Below, piece after piece: positions 41,604-52,188 of a stretch of 64,000 bases of DNA. This DNA comes from Lysobacterales bacterium (GTDB lineage Bacteria > Pseudomonadota > Gammaproteobacteria > Xanthomonadales > Rhodanobacteraceae). Location of the stretch: positions 62,001-126,000 of the forward strand of contig JAFKNA010000005.1 of NCBI GenBank assembly GCA_017305135.1, in the 5' to 3' direction. Position 1 is the first letter of the stretch. Every line of letters begins with the position of its first letter. Under the pieces are notes generated by a model. That model worked only from the letters and a program-made list of their open reading frames with translations. It made no database searches and was not told the DNA's origin. The translations under genes were made by a program, and so were the position numbers.

Positions 41604-43049
41604 TCAGGCCGACGGTGCGGCAGGCGCGCAGGCTTGCGCCTGGAGCAGCACGCCCGGATTCATGATGCCGGCGGGATCGAGCGCCGCCTTGAGCTGCCGC
41701 ATCAGCGCGAGCGCCACCGGATCCTGGTAAGCGGGCAGCAGGTCGCGCTTGAGCCGACCGATGCCGTGCTCGGCACTGATCGAGCCGCCGGCGGCGTGCA
41801 CCCGCTCATACACCAGCGCATTGATGTCGGCTTCGCGATCGAGCAGGGCGGCCTCGCTCCAGCCCTCGCCGGCGGCCACGTTGTAGTGCAGGTTGCCGTC
41901 GCCGAGATGGCCGAACACGACGAGGCGCACGCCGGGAAAGCCGGCGCTGAGCGCATCGCCGGTATCGCGGACGAAGGCGCCGATGCGTGACACCGGCAGC
42001 GCGATGTCGTGCTTGATGCTCTTGCCGAGCGCCTTCTCGGCGAGCGGGATGCGTTCGCGCAGTTCCCAGAGCTGCTGGCTCCGCGCCAGCGAATCGGCGA
42101 TCACCGCATCGCTCGCCAGGCCGGCCTCCAGGGCGCCACCGAGCACCGCCTCGAAACGCTGCCGCGCGTGCGCTTCCGACTCGCTGTCGGAAAGTTCCAG
42201 CAGGGCGAACCAGGGCAGCGCCGCCGACGGACCGTCGAACGGCAGGCGCTGCCCGGGAAAGACCCGCGCCAGTGCCGCCATGCAGGCGCCGGAGACCAGC
42301 TCGAATCCGGTGAGCGCCGCGCCGAGTCCGGAGCGTGCCCGGTTCAGCAGCGACACCGCATCGTCGATGGAAGCCAGCGCAACGAAGGCAGTCACGCGCG
42401 CCGCCGGCAGGGGGAACAGCTTCAGCGACGCCGCGGTGATGACGCCGAGGCTGCCCTCGCTGCCGATGAACAGATCGCGCAGCGCGTAGCCGGTATTGTC
42501 CTTGCGCAGTCCGCGCAGGCCCTGCCACACCTCGCCCGTCGCCGTCACCACCTCGAGGCCAAGGCAGAGCTCGCGCATGTTGCCGTAGCGCAGCACCTGC
42601 GTGCCGCCGGCGTTGGTGGCGAGGTTGCCGCCGATGGTGCAGCTTCCTTCCGAGCCGAGGCTGAGCGGGAACAGGCGCCCGGCCCCGCGCGCCGCCTGCT
42701 GCACCGCCTGGAGGACGCAGCCGGCTTCAGCCACCAGCGTGTCGTTGCCGGTGTCGATGTCGCGGATCGCGTTCATCCGCAGCAGCGACAGCACCACCGC
42801 CCGCCCGGTCTGGTCGGGCGTGGCGCCGCCGTTGAGGCCCGTGTTGCCGCCCTGCGGCACGATCGGTACGTGCTCCGCGGCGCAGGCACGCACCAGCGCC
42901 GCCACTTCGGCGGTCGAACCCGGACGCACGAGGGCCAGCGCCCGGCCTTCGTAGCGCCCGCGCCAGTCGGCCAGCCAGGGTGCCGCATCGGCACCGGCCA
43001 GCACCTGCGGTGCGCCGACGATGGCGCGCAAGCGGTCGAGGAAGGCCAT
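41604..43049 (-). CDS. FAD-linked oxidoreductase, D-2-hydroxyglutarate dehydrogenase/GlcD-like
   Basis: 481 residues from ATG 43049. The PCMH-type FAD-binding domain has VPQGGNTGLNGGATPDQTG, then LGSEGSCTIGGNLATNAGG and GLRGLRKDNTGYALRDLFIG. The C-terminal catalytic cap has VVFGHLGDGNLHYNV, SISAEHGIGRLKRDLLP and LDPAGIMNPG; the His residues bind metal and substrate. The family oxidises D-2-hydroxy acids (D-2-hydroxyglutarate, D-lactate, glycolate) and feeds electrons to a flavoprotein or quinone. The exact substrate is not readable. GlcE/GlcF partners are absent nearby, which favours a stand-alone dehydrogenase such as D2HGDH. Confidence 0.88.
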   Translation of the reverse strand: MAFLDRLRAIVGAPQVLAGADAAPWLADWRGRYEGRALALVRPGSTAEVAALVRACAAEHVPIVPQGGNTGLNGGATPDQTGRAVVLSLLRMNAIRDIDTGNDTLVAEAGCVLQAVQQAARGAGRLFPLSLGSEGSCTIGGNLATNAGGTQVLRYGNMRELCLGLEVVTATGEVWQGLRGLRKDNTGYALRDLFIGSEGSLGVITAASLKLFPLPAARVTAFVALASIDDAVSLLNRARSGLGAALTGFELVSGACMAALARVFPGQRLPFDGPSAALPWFALLELSDSESEAHARQRFEAVLGGALEAGLASDAVIADSLARSQQLWELRERIPLAEKALGKSIKHDIALPVSRIGAFVRDTGDALSAGFPGVRLVVFGHLGDGNLHYNVAAGEGWSEAALLDREADINALVYERVHAAGGSISAEHGIGRLKRDLLPAYQDPVALALMRQLKAALDPAGIMNPGVLLQAQACAPAAPSA

Positions 43050-43197
43050 GCCGGCGTTCCCTCCAGGTGAGGCGACAGGCCGGGATTGTAAGCGTGGCGC
43101 GCCGGCTCGGGCACCGCCGCGCCGGTGAGCGGAACGCGCTGAAACCGCAGGTGGCGCCGCACGCCCGGCGTGCAGCGCCACCTGGCGGGATGAAGCC

Positions 43198-45786
43198 TTA
43201 CAGCACGCAGTCCAGCGTCACGTCATCGACCAGCACATCGGACATCACGCCATCGCCTGGATGACGGTATTCGATGGTGATCGTGTGCGCACCGCCGTCG
43301 GCGTACGCGCTGACGTCGATGGACTGCAGCGCATAGCCCGGCTCCGCGGTGGCGGGTTCGTTGTAGGTCGCAACCACGGTACTGTCGACCTTGACCGTGA
43401 CGACGTCGTTGAACGGCGCGCTGACGTACGGGCGGCTCATCCAGAAGTTGAGCAGGTAGTCGCGCCCGGCCGGGATGGTCACCGTCTGCGAGACGGTGGC
43501 GACCTCGGCCGGCGTCTCGGTCTGGAATCCGCCGAAGTAGGCGAACACCTCGCCGGTGTGCGCCGGCAGGTCGTCGCAGCCATCGCTGAAGCACAGCGAA
43601 TCACCCCAGTTGGTCGAGGTCGATTCCCAGAACGGGTTTTCGTAGCTGACCGGGTCGGTCGCCTCGAAACTCGGGTCCTGCAGCAGCTGGCAGGCTTCCG
43701 GCGGCGCCGGGTCGAAGCCGTCGCGGAAGAGTGTGTCGTCGGGCTGCTCGACCACGAACTCCACCGGCAGCGCGATCACCGGCGTCGCGCCGTCGTTGCT
43801 GTGCACGCAGACGTAGGCGTCGTAGCTGCCGGCGCCCAGCGCGCCCGCATCGAGGGTCACGGTGACGCTGGTCGGCGCGGCACCCGCCGCGATGCTGCCG
43901 CTCACCGGCGCCAGCGACAGCCACGGCGTGCCGACCGGCGTGGTGCAGGCGGCGCTGGCGGAGGTATCGACGTTCCAGTCGAGGGCCGCGGTGCCGGTGT
44001 TGCTGATCGAGAACGCGGCCGTGGTGGCCTCGCCGGCCTCCACCGTGGCTTCGATCGAAGCCACGTCCACGCCGGCCACCGGCCCGGCGATCGCGGTGGG
44101 CACGATCACGTCGTAGGTACAGCCGGTGTTGCCGCCGGTGTTGCCCGAGTTGTAGGCGACGCCAATGGCATCGATCTGCGCCTGGCTGTAGCCGAGCGCC
44201 GCGGCGGCGTTGATGACCGCCTGCGCGGCGGCCTTCTGGTTGCTGCTGGAGGTGGTCATCGCCAGGCCTTCCAGGAAGGCCTTGTCCATGGCCAGGCCGC
44301 CGATCGCCTCGCGTGCCTCGCGGTTGCACGAGGCCCAGTACTGGCCGGCGGTGTGGATCGCGCTCGGCAGGTTCTGGTAGGTGCGCTGCATCTGGTAGTT
44401 GGTGACGCGGCCGGCCCAGATGGAATTGTGCCCGTCCCAGCTGAATACCCAGTAGTAGGCGGGATCGGCCGGCGTCCACTGGCCCGGGTAATCGTGGCTG
44501 TAGGCCATGGCGAGGTAGTCGCCGGTGCCCTCGGACAGGCCCTGCTGCTGCGACAGGCCGCCGTTGCTGACCCAGTTGTGGATCGCGTGGCCGAGTTCGT
44601 GGATCAGCACGTCCGCATCCTCGGCGTCGTCCACTCCGCCTTGCCCAAAGACGATTTCGTCGGTCACCCGGCTGTAGTGCGCGTTATCGTCGCCATTCTC
44701 GCCGTGTGCGTCGTAGCGCACGCCGCCGGTGTACCTGACCGGCATGGCCGTGACGCCGAGCGTCTCGTTGACATAGCGCATGAAGGTGTCGAGGTGGTGG
44801 TAGCCGTTGACCGCCTCGAAGTGGAGCTGGGAGCGGGTGTAATCGAAGTGGCTCGACGCCTGCAGAGGACAGTCGCCGTCATTGGGCGCCTCCCATTCCC
44901 AGCACACCGCGTAGGGGCCGGCGAGGCTGTAGTTGCCGCCGCTGAAGGTGATGTCCTTCAGCGTGACCGGCACGCGCGCCGCGGTCAGCTGCGGGGTGTC
45001 GGCGTCGCCGCCGTCGACGTAGCCGGTCTGGCCGTAGGTGCTGCCGGTCGAGGACAGCGGATCGGGATCGAACACCATCGCGGTGCCGTCGACATAGGCG
45101 TTGGTGTCCTCGGCGCGCAGCACCTCGCCGCTGTGCGCATCGACCAGCACCTCCCAGGTGCCGCGCAGGCCGTCGGTGGCGATCACCGCCACGTGCCAGG
45201 CGAGGTGGGTGCGGTCGCCGGCCTGGTAGATGGTCTTCCCGATCGACTCGTGACGCGTCGCCGCGGTGCCGAGGTACTGCCGGGCGAGCGCCAGTCCCTG
45301 CGCTTCGCTGATGCGCGCAGTCGTATCGACCGGCGCGAGGCCACGCACGGTGGCATTGGCCGCGAACAGCACCGCGCCGTCCGGTGCCACGCTGATGGCG
45401 AGGTCGCTGCCGAACACCGGCAGGCCCTGCTGCACCTGGCGCAGTCGCACCACCGAGAAACCCGCGTTGGCGCGCACGGCGGCGAGTTCGAGGTTCGCCA
45501 GCTCGCTGCCGGCAAGGCCAAGTTGCACGTGGCGTGCGGCCACGAACTCGCGGGCCATCTGTTCCGCGCCGGCGCGGCGGGCGCGATAGGCGGGCGCATA
45601 CAGCTCGATGGCGGCGCCGTCTGCGGCGTAACGGCCGTCGCTGCGCTCGACGCCCGCATCCGGCGCGGCCACCCCCAAGGTGAGTCCGTTCGATGTGCCA
45701 GCCGGCACGGCCGCCTGCGCCGAGGCGGCGAGGGCAAGCGCGACCAGTGCGGCAAGGGGCCGCGATGCTCTTGTAGTGATCGACAT
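43198..45786 (-). CDS. Secreted zinc metalloprotease (M36/fungalysin-like) with C-terminal beta domains
   Basis: 862 residues. Signal peptide MSITTRASRPLAALVALALA sets ATG 45786. A long propeptide has FTP/PepSY-like stretches (LRQVQQGLPVFGSDLAISVA, then TWEVLVDAHSGEVLRAED). The zinc site is LIHELGHAIHNWV with the third ligand probably the Glu of GLSEGTGDYLAMAYS. After the protease come AAFSISNTGTAALDWNVDTS and a W-rich beta domain resembling the tail of the subtilase at 5.8-9.1 kb, then a DGFDP spacer and a jelly-roll-like C-terminal domain (NFWMSRPYVSAPFNDVVTVK). It is expected outside the cell. It is divergent from metK. Confidence 0.9.
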   Translation of the reverse strand: MSITTRASRPLAALVALALAASAQAAVPAGTSNGLTLGVAAPDAGVERSDGRYAADGAAIELYAPAYRARRAGAEQMAREFVAARHVQLGLAGSELANLELAAVRANAGFSVVRLRQVQQGLPVFGSDLAISVAPDGAVLFAANATVRGLAPVDTTARISEAQGLALARQYLGTAATRHESIGKTIYQAGDRTHLAWHVAVIATDGLRGTWEVLVDAHSGEVLRAEDTNAYVDGTAMVFDPDPLSSTGSTYGQTGYVDGGDADTPQLTAARVPVTLKDITFSGGNYSLAGPYAVCWEWEAPNDGDCPLQASSHFDYTRSQLHFEAVNGYHHLDTFMRYVNETLGVTAMPVRYTGGVRYDAHGENGDDNAHYSRVTDEIVFGQGGVDDAEDADVLIHELGHAIHNWVSNGGLSQQQGLSEGTGDYLAMAYSHDYPGQWTPADPAYYWVFSWDGHNSIWAGRVTNYQMQRTYQNLPSAIHTAGQYWASCNREAREAIGGLAMDKAFLEGLAMTTSSSNQKAAAQAVINAAAALGYSQAQIDAIGVAYNSGNTGGNTGCTYDVIVPTAIAGPVAGVDVASIEATVEAGEATTAAFSISNTGTAALDWNVDTSASAACTTPVGTPWLSLAPVSGSIAAGAAPTSVTVTLDAGALGAGSYDAYVCVHSNDGATPVIALPVEFVVEQPDDTLFRDGFDPAPPEACQLLQDPSFEATDPVSYENPFWESTSTNWGDSLCFSDGCDDLPAHTGEVFAYFGGFQTETPAEVATVSQTVTIPAGRDYLLNFWMSRPYVSAPFNDVVTVKVDSTVVATYNEPATAEPGYALQSIDVSAYADGGAHTITIEYRHPGDGVMSDVLVDDVTLDCVL

Positions 45787-45989
45787 GGATTTCAGGTTCC
45801 CGGATTCTGGACGAGTGACGAGGGCCGGCCTGCGGCCGGTCACGGCGCGCGAGCGGCTGGTGTCCGCGGGATTGTAACTACGGGCTGAACGGGAAAGGCG
45901 CGAAGTTCCCATGCAATACTGGGATGACGCGTGTATCATGCGCGCCCTTCATCCATCCATTCATCCGCATCGAGGGATATATCGCCGCG

Positions 45990-47219
45990 ATGAGCAGCTA
46001 TCTCTTCACTTCCGAATCGGTTTCCGAAGGTCATCCGGACAAGATCGCCGACCAGATCTCCGATGCCGTGCTGGACGCGATCCTGGCCCAGGACAAGCGC
46101 GCCCGCGTGGCCTGCGAAACCATGGTCAAGACCGGCGTTGCCATCGTGGCGGGCGAGATCACCACCTCGGCCTGGGTCGACCTGGAGGCGCTGACGCGCA
46201 GGGTGATCCTCGACATCGGCTACAACAGCTCGGACGTGGGCTTCGACGGCGCCACCTGCGGCGTGCTGAACCTGATCGGCAAGCAGTCGCCGGACATCAA
46301 CCAGGGCGTGGACCGCAGGAGCCCGGAGGACCAGGGCGCCGGTGACCAGGGCCTGATGTTCGGTTACGCCACCAATGAAACCGACAGCTACATGCCGGCG
46401 GCGATCCACCTGTCGCACCGGCTGGTCGAGCAGCAGGCGAAGGTGCGCAAGCGGAAGAACTCACCGCTGCCGTGGCTGCGCCCGGACGCCAAGAGCCAGG
46501 TGACGCTGCGCTACGAGAACGACCAGGCGGTGGCCATCGACGCGGTGGTCCTGTCCACCCAGCACGATCCGGGCGTGAAGCAGAAGGACCTGGTCGAAGC
46601 GGTGCGTGAGGAGATCCTGAAGCCGGTACTGCCCGCCAAATGGCTGCACAAGGGCACCAAGTACCACATCAATCCGACCGGCAAGTTCGTGATTGGCGGC
46701 CCTGTCGGCGACTGCGGCCTGACCGGGCGCAAGATCATCGTCGACACCTACGGCGGCTGGGCCCGCCATGGCGGCGGCGCGTTCTCCGGCAAGGACCCGT
46801 CCAAGGTGGACCGCTCGGCGGCCTACGCGGCGCGCTACGTGGCCAAGAACATCGTCGCCGCCGGCATTGCCGACCGCTGCGAGGTGCAGCTGAGCTATGC
46901 CATCGGCGTCGCCCACCCGACCTCGATCTCGGTGACCACCTTTGGTACCGGACGCATCGACGACGGGAAGATCGAGGCGCTGATCCGCGGGCACTTCGAC
47001 CTGCGCCCCTACGGCATCATCCAGATGCTCGACCTGGTGCACCCGATGTACCAGGCCACGGCGAGCTACGGCCACTTCGGCCGCGCGCCGAGCGAGCAGA
47101 CCTATCGCTGGGAAGAGAACGTCAAGGGCGAGAAGGTGAAGAAGTCGGAAACCTTCACCGCCTTCACCTGGGAAAAGACCGACAAGGCCAAGGCGCTGCG
47201 CGCCGCGGCGGGCCTTTAA
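45990..47219 (+). CDS. metK: S-adenosylmethionine synthetase
   Basis: 409 residues. [20 protein letters not shown] at the start (ATP site), [16 protein letters not shown] (signature 1) and [20 protein letters not shown] (signature 2) are all intact. It makes SAM from methionine and ATP. ATG 45990 is chosen from the conserved start; an in-frame ATG at 45924 would overlap the likely promoter (TATCAT at 45934). The SAH-removing enzyme ahcY lies 7 kb downstream with its own riboswitch. No SAM riboswitch was seen in the short leader of metK. A terminator follows at 47256. Confidence 0.97.
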   Translation: MSSYLFTSESVSEGHPDKIADQISDAVLDAILAQDKRARVACETMVKTGVAIVAGEITTSAWVDLEALTRRVILDIGYNSSDVGFDGATCGVLNLIGKQSPDINQGVDRRSPEDQGAGDQGLMFGYATNETDSYMPAAIHLSHRLVEQQAKVRKRKNSPLPWLRPDAKSQVTLRYENDQAVAIDAVVLSTQHDPGVKQKDLVEAVREEILKPVLPAKWLHKGTKYHINPTGKFVIGGPVGDCGLTGRKIIVDTYGGWARHGGGAFSGKDPSKVDRSAAYAARYVAKNIVAAGIADRCEVQLSYAIGVAHPTSISVTTFGTGRIDDGKIEALIRGHFDLRPYGIIQMLDLVHPMYQATASYGHFGRAPSEQTYRWEENVKGEKVKKSETFTAFTWEKTDKAKALRAAAGL

Positions 47220-47255
47220 GTAGGCGGCGACCGCCACGCCAGGGGCTGCACCGGA

Positions 47256-47283
47256 CGGGCCGCGCGAGCGGCCCGTTCGCTTT
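47256..47283 (+). terminator. Rho-independent terminator of metK
   Basis: CGGGCCGC-GCGA-GCGGCCCG is an 8-bp perfect stem with a 4-base loop, followed by TTCGCTTT. It lies 37 bases after the metK stop codon. Confidence 0.8.
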
Positions 47284-47498
47284 CTGCTCAAGAACCGGCG
47301 ACCATGCGCCGGCACCCGGCTCGCGCCCATCCATCCCGCCCTGCCATTGACCGGGAGCGCCGCAGCGGCACCGCCGCTTCGCATTCGCCGCCGCTCCCCT
47401 TTCGAGCGGCACCCCTCGTCGGAAAGGCCTGCGCACCGCACCCGCGGCGGCAGGTGGCGCCGTGCGCCCCGACGCTCCACGATCGACAGGAGACCTCC

Positions 47499-49043
47499 AT
47501 GCGCCCCCTGATCCCCCGCCTTTGCTTCGTCGCCGGATTGGCCCTTCTCGCTGCCCCGGCCGCAGCGCTCGACGCCGTGTCGCTGCCGCACCCCGCCATC
47601 GTCGGGAGTGCGGAGCCCGCCGGCACCCCGTGGCCCAACGACCTGCGCTCCGACCCGGATTTCGGCGACCACAATGGCACCGCGCGGCTCGCCGCGCCGG
47701 ACAGGGCCGGATTCCTCCCGCAGCATCGCGCGGTGCGCGTGTTCCCCTGGTACACGCCGCTGCACGGCCTCTCCGGCTACTACCTCTTCGTCCGCCAGAA
47801 ATATGAAGCCCTCGGCTGGGGTGCCTGGATCACGCGGGTCCACATCAACGGCGATGTGGATACGGCCTTCGGCAGCGAGGGCTGGATGTCCATTCCCGGC
47901 GTGCCACGCTCGGTCGACGATGCCGCACTGGCGGGCGACCGTCTCTACGTGCTGCGTAGCGTGGCGGAAGGCAGCACCAACCGCGCCCAGATCCAGTGCT
48001 GGTCACTGGCAACCAACAGCGACTGCTTCCCGGGCGGCCCGGTGTCGCTGAGATTCAACGTCGGCACCGCGATCAATGCCTTTGGTCGTCGCATCCTGCA
48101 CGACAGCCGCTACGGCCTGCTGGTCACTGCGAACCTCAGGAACACGACAGCCGGCAACTCGATCGGCATCACCCGGCTCGACGCCACGACCGGGGCCGCC
48201 ATCAGCACGTTCGGCACCCAAGGCTTCATCAACACGGCGCCGACATGGTCCAGCCAGCCACGCCCGCTCGCCAGCGTCCACGACATGGCGCTCGCGGCGG
48301 CTGGCACGCCCGGCGGCGATGACCGGCTGTACGTGGTTGGCAGCGCGCGAACGCAGGCCGCGGCTGCCGATGACGACGGCTTCGTGCACGGCATCGATCC
48401 GGAGACCGGGAACGGCATCGCCGGCTGGAACTGGCAGCGGGTGTCCTACGAAGCCGACAACCCGGCCGGTGCGGAGGATGACGCCGTCACCACGCTGACT
48501 GTGCAGCGCAACGGGCGAGTGGCGGTGGCGGGCTGGTCGACCCATGGCAGTACCGGCTTCCAGGACCTGATCCTCGCCCGCTTCCTGGCCAACGGCCTGC
48601 CCGACCCGGTGTTCTGTGGCGGCGAGGTGTGCAACAAGAGCCTCGACTACTCCTATATGACCCACCCCAAGGACAACGTTCCGGTCGGCATCGCCGAACG
48701 CGTTCTCAATGGCGACCTGGTGGTGCTGCACACCGACCGCTACCCCTCGGAACCCGAATCCCAGTGGCAGATGCAGAGGCTTACGCAGTTCGGCGCCTCG
48801 GGCACCCGCGAACAGGGCCGAAGCGAGTTCCTGCACGCGCAACCCCTCGACCGCGTCAGCGCACCCACGGCGCTGTGGATCGGCCAACTCGGTGCGCTCG
48901 GGTACGGGCCCGAGGTGGTCGTCGCCGCCGGTTACCAGTCCTACAACAGCGCGGTGATCCGCCCGACCATTGCCCAGCGCATCTCCTCCGATTACCCGAA
49001 CACCATCTTCGTGACCGGATTCGGCCACGCCAACAACGATTGA
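47499..49043 (+). CDS. Secreted protein with delta-60-like repeats, function unknown
   Basis: 514 residues. Signal peptide MRPLIPRLCFVAGLALLAAP sets ATG 47499, with CAGGAGACC before it. Repeated units of the form DVDTAFGSEGWMSIPG, ISTFGTQGFINTAP and LPDPVFCGGEVCNK resemble delta-60 repeats of predicted beta-propeller proteins. WYTPLHGLSGYYLFVRQKYE and RLYVVGSARTQAAAADDDGF also fit a propeller. A cysteine pair in CGGEVC may be disulfide-linked. It is likely exported; binding or structural roles are possible but not demonstrated. It converges on ppc over a shared hairpin. Confidence 0.65.
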   Translation: MRPLIPRLCFVAGLALLAAPAAALDAVSLPHPAIVGSAEPAGTPWPNDLRSDPDFGDHNGTARLAAPDRAGFLPQHRAVRVFPWYTPLHGLSGYYLFVRQKYEALGWGAWITRVHINGDVDTAFGSEGWMSIPGVPRSVDDAALAGDRLYVLRSVAEGSTNRAQIQCWSLATNSDCFPGGPVSLRFNVGTAINAFGRRILHDSRYGLLVTANLRNTTAGNSIGITRLDATTGAAISTFGTQGFINTAPTWSSQPRPLASVHDMALAAAGTPGGDDRLYVVGSARTQAAAADDDGFVHGIDPETGNGIAGWNWQRVSYEADNPAGAEDDAVTTLTVQRNGRVAVAGWSTHGSTGFQDLILARFLANGLPDPVFCGGEVCNKSLDYSYMTHPKDNVPVGIAERVLNGDLVVLHTDRYPSEPESQWQMQRLTQFGASGTREQGRSEFLHAQPLDRVSAPTALWIGQLGALGYGPEVVVAAGYQSYNSAVIRPTIAQRISSDYPNTIFVTGFGHANND

Positions 49044-49050
49044 CCCGTGT

Positions 49051-49079
49051 CCGCTGCCCGTCGGACCGGCGGGCAGCGG
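49051..49079. terminator. Bidirectional hairpin between convergent genes
   Basis: CCGCTGCCCG (49051-49060) and CGGGCAGCGG (49070-49079) form a perfect 10-bp stem with a 9-base loop in the 49-base gap between the secreted protein and ppc. There is no good U-tract on either side, so its strength as an intrinsic terminator is uncertain. Confidence 0.6.
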
Positions 49080-49092
49080 CTCACGCCAGGCG

Positions 49093-51810
49093 TCAACCGG
49101 TGTTCTGCAGCCCCTGCGCCACACCGTTGACGCAGGCGACCAGCGCCTGCAGCAGTTCGTCGTCCGCGCGCTCGCCCTGCCGCCAGCGCTGCAGCAGGTC
49201 GACCTGCAGCAGGCTCATCGGATCGACATAGGGATTGCGCAGGTGGATCGAGGCGCCCAGGCGCGGGTTGCCGGCGAGCAGGCTGTCGCTGCCAGCCAGG
49301 CGCAGCAGCCAGTGCCGGGTGCGCTCGAACTCCGTGCGCACATCGGGGAAGAAGCGCTCGTGCAGCGGACCGGCCAGGCGCGAGAAGGCTTCGGCGATGT
49401 CGAGGTCGCATTTGGCGAGCACCATCTCGACGTCGGCGACCCCGTTGGCCAGGAAGGGCCAGTCGCGAGCCATCTCGGCCAGCGCCGCCTCGCCGTATTC
49501 CGCGGCTCCCCGTTCCAGCGCGCTGCCGAGCCCGTACCAGCCGGGAAAGATCGAGCGGCACTGGGTCCAGGCGAACACCCAGGGAATGGCGCGAAGGTCC
49601 TCGACACCCTGCATGCTGCGCCGGCTGGCCGGGCGCGAGCTCAGGGTCATGCGCTCGATGACATCGATCGGCGTCGCGGCGCGGAAGTAGTCGACGAAGC
49701 CCTCGCGCTCGACGAAGGCGCGGTAATGGCGCCGGCTGGCGGCAGCCAGCGCATCCATGCGTGCGATCCATTGCTTTTCGCGTGGTTCGCTCCGACGCGG
49801 GCGAAGGGACGCGCGCAGCACCGCGCCGACGGTCTGCTCCAGGTTGCGCAGTGCCAGCGCGCGGATGCCGTATTTGCGATGGATCACCTCGCCCTGTTCG
49901 GTGAGGCGCAGCACGCCGGCGACCGAGCCGCGCGGCGAAGCCATCAGCGCCGGAGTGATGCGCACGCCGCCGCGGCTGGCCGAACCACCGCGGCCATGGA
50001 AGAAGGCGAGCACGACGCCGGCCTCGCGGGCGACTTCGAGCAGGTCCGCCTGGGCGCGCTGCAGGCTCCAGTGCGAGGCCAGCGTGCCGCCGTCCTTTCC
50101 GCTGTCGGAATAGCCGAGCATCGCCCACTGCCGGTCGCCGCGCGCAGCCAGGTGCCGGCGGTAGACCGGGTCGGCCAGCAGGGCACGCAGCGTCGCCGGC
50201 GCATGCACCAGGTCGTCGATGGTCTCGAACAGCGGGGCGACGTCGAGCGGCACCTGGCCGGCCTCGTCGACGAGGCCACCGTGGCGGGCCAGCGCCAGCA
50301 CCGCCAGCACGTCTGCGGGCGTGCGCGCCATGCTGATGACGTACAGCCCGGTCGCTTCGGCGCCATGGCTGCGGCGCGAAGCGTGCAGTAGGGCGAACAC
50401 GGCCCGCGAGGCGGCCACGTCTTCATCCCGGCATGGCGGGAATGCCGCTTCGCCGCTGGCGTAGGGACGCAGGCACTGCGCCCGCGCCCCGGCATCCCGC
50501 TCCGCCCAGCCGGGCTCGCCGAGCAGCACGGCCAGCACGTCGTCGTGCACGCGCGAATCCTGGCGCACGTCGAGGCGGGCGAGATGGAAGCCGAAGCTGC
50601 GGATGCGCCAGAGCAGGCGCCCGACCGCGTAGGCACCGGCATTGAGGCCGCGGTGCTGGAGCAGACTGTCGTGGATGCACTGGATGTCGTCCAGAAGCTG
50701 GCCGGCGTCTTCGTAGCCGTCCGCTTCGCCGGCGAGCGTGGCCGCGAGGCGCGCGTCGACCAGGTGCAGCAGGCAGCGATAGGGCATGTCGGCGTGGCGC
50801 GGCCGGATCGATGCCGCGGCCGCCGGGAAGCGCCGTCGATACTCGCCCAGGCGTTCATGGACCGCGGCCGAGGCGTCGATCCGGTCCTCCGTCTGGCTGA
50901 GCAGGCGCGACAGCGCATGCGCATCCTCGCGATACCGCTGCAGAACCATGGTGCGCTGCGCGTCGAGGCACTCCGCGATGGTGTCGGCGCCGACGTTCGG
51001 ATTGCCATCCATGTCGCCGCCGACCCAGCTCGCGAAGCGCAACACGCGCGGCAGTGCCACCGCCACGCCATAGGCCTCGCGGAGCGCTTCGTCCAGCGCC
51101 TCGTACAGCGCGGGCACCACGCGATAAAGCGGATTGGCGAGATAGAAATCGACGTGTTCGCGCTCGTCCTGCACGGTCGGCCGCACCGGCGAGGCCTCCG
51201 CCGTCTGCCAGCCGGCGGAAAGCGCCATGAAGATCGCCGCATCGTCCGCACGCCGCTCGCCGGGCGTGCGCGCCGGATCGAAGCCGTCGACCAGCGCACG
51301 CACGATCGCCTGTTCCTTCTCGAGCAGCGAGCGGCGCACCGCTTCGGTCGGATGGGCGGTGAACACCGGCTCGACCCACAGCCGGTCGAGCCAGCCGATC
51401 AGTTCGCCGGCCGCGACGCCGTCGGCCTTCAGCCGCCCGATCACGTCGAGCAGGGATTCGGGCTGCGGCGCCGTGCCCTCGCGCTGGTAGTCGCGCCGGC
51501 GCCGGATGCGGTGCACGCGCTCGGCGATGTTGACCACCTGGAAATAGGTGGCGAAGGCGCGCGCCAGCATTTCCGCATGGCCGGCATCGAGGCCCGCGAG
51601 CGACGCCGCAAGCGCCGCGGGTGGCTCGCCGGAATGACGGCGCCGGATGGCCGCGACGCGCACCGCCTCCACGCGCTCGAAGAAGGCCTCGCCGCACTGC
51701 TCGGCGAGCATGCGTCCGACCATGCTGCCGAGCCGGCCGACGTCCTCGCGGAGCGCGCCGTCCGGCGGCAGGAATCCCTCGGCTCGCAATGCCGTGAACC
51801 GATGTGCCAC
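49093..51810 (-). CDS. ppc: Phosphoenolpyruvate carboxylase
   Basis: 905 residues from GTG 51810. This start has GGGAGGTTCCAG before it; the in-frame ATG at 51837 (914 residues) has no ribosome site, so GTG is preferred. Catalytic motifs are [18 protein letters not shown] (about residues 148-165), [19 protein letters not shown] (about 562-580) and [20 protein letters not shown] (about 600-620). The C-terminus ends in QNTG, the conserved family tail. It carboxylates PEP to oxaloacetate and refills the TCA cycle. Length is normal for bacterial PEPC. Confidence 0.96.
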   Translation of the reverse strand: MAHRFTALRAEGFLPPDGALREDVGRLGSMVGRMLAEQCGEAFFERVEAVRVAAIRRRHSGEPPAALAASLAGLDAGHAEMLARAFATYFQVVNIAERVHRIRRRRDYQREGTAPQPESLLDVIGRLKADGVAAGELIGWLDRLWVEPVFTAHPTEAVRRSLLEKEQAIVRALVDGFDPARTPGERRADDAAIFMALSAGWQTAEASPVRPTVQDEREHVDFYLANPLYRVVPALYEALDEALREAYGVAVALPRVLRFASWVGGDMDGNPNVGADTIAECLDAQRTMVLQRYREDAHALSRLLSQTEDRIDASAAVHERLGEYRRRFPAAAASIRPRHADMPYRCLLHLVDARLAATLAGEADGYEDAGQLLDDIQCIHDSLLQHRGLNAGAYAVGRLLWRIRSFGFHLARLDVRQDSRVHDDVLAVLLGEPGWAERDAGARAQCLRPYASGEAAFPPCRDEDVAASRAVFALLHASRRSHGAEATGLYVISMARTPADVLAVLALARHGGLVDEAGQVPLDVAPLFETIDDLVHAPATLRALLADPVYRRHLAARGDRQWAMLGYSDSGKDGGTLASHWSLQRAQADLLEVAREAGVVLAFFHGRGGSASRGGVRITPALMASPRGSVAGVLRLTEQGEVIHRKYGIRALALRNLEQTVGAVLRASLRPRRSEPREKQWIARMDALAAASRRHYRAFVEREGFVDYFRAATPIDVIERMTLSSRPASRRSMQGVEDLRAIPWVFAWTQCRSIFPGWYGLGSALERGAAEYGEAALAEMARDWPFLANGVADVEMVLAKCDLDIAEAFSRLAGPLHERFFPDVRTEFERTRHWLLRLAGSDSLLAGNPRLGASIHLRNPYVDPMSLLQVDLLQRWRQGERADDELLQALVACVNGVAQGLQNTG

Positions 51811-52188
51811 CTGGAACCTCCCGTGCCGCTTCGGCATGACTGGATCGGCAAGGCCGTCCGACGCCCTGATCCTTGCACCCGCGCGCGCTCGAATGCAACG
51901 CGGCAGGTGAACGCCGATCCGGCGCCCGGGCTGGCAGGCAACCCCGGAGATGCGGCAACCGCCCGCCGCCACGGCCCATCGTCGGCCCCGCAGGCAGGAC
52001 CTGCTTCCCTGCCCTGCCACGAAGGCCTAGGATCGGCCCGGGCCCGCGCATCCGATGACCGTGGGCGGCTGACGGCGCACTTTTCAGCATGCTCCGCGAA
52101 CTCCAGCCGGTTCGCGTCATGAATGCCCTGCGCGCGGTCGCGGCATGCTGAAGCATGCAATGCCCGGCGCGCCTTGCTGGAGTTCCCG

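Noticed and set aside
43261..45888. A long open frame on the plus strand opposite the metalloprotease
   Set aside because: The minus strand encodes a signal peptide, HEXXH site and domain order. The plus frame shows only low-complexity residues.
45901..45989. SAM riboswitch before metK
   Set aside because: The leader is short, with no SAM-I, SAM-II or SAM-IV-like core by eye. Only the SAH riboswitch before ahcY is convincing.
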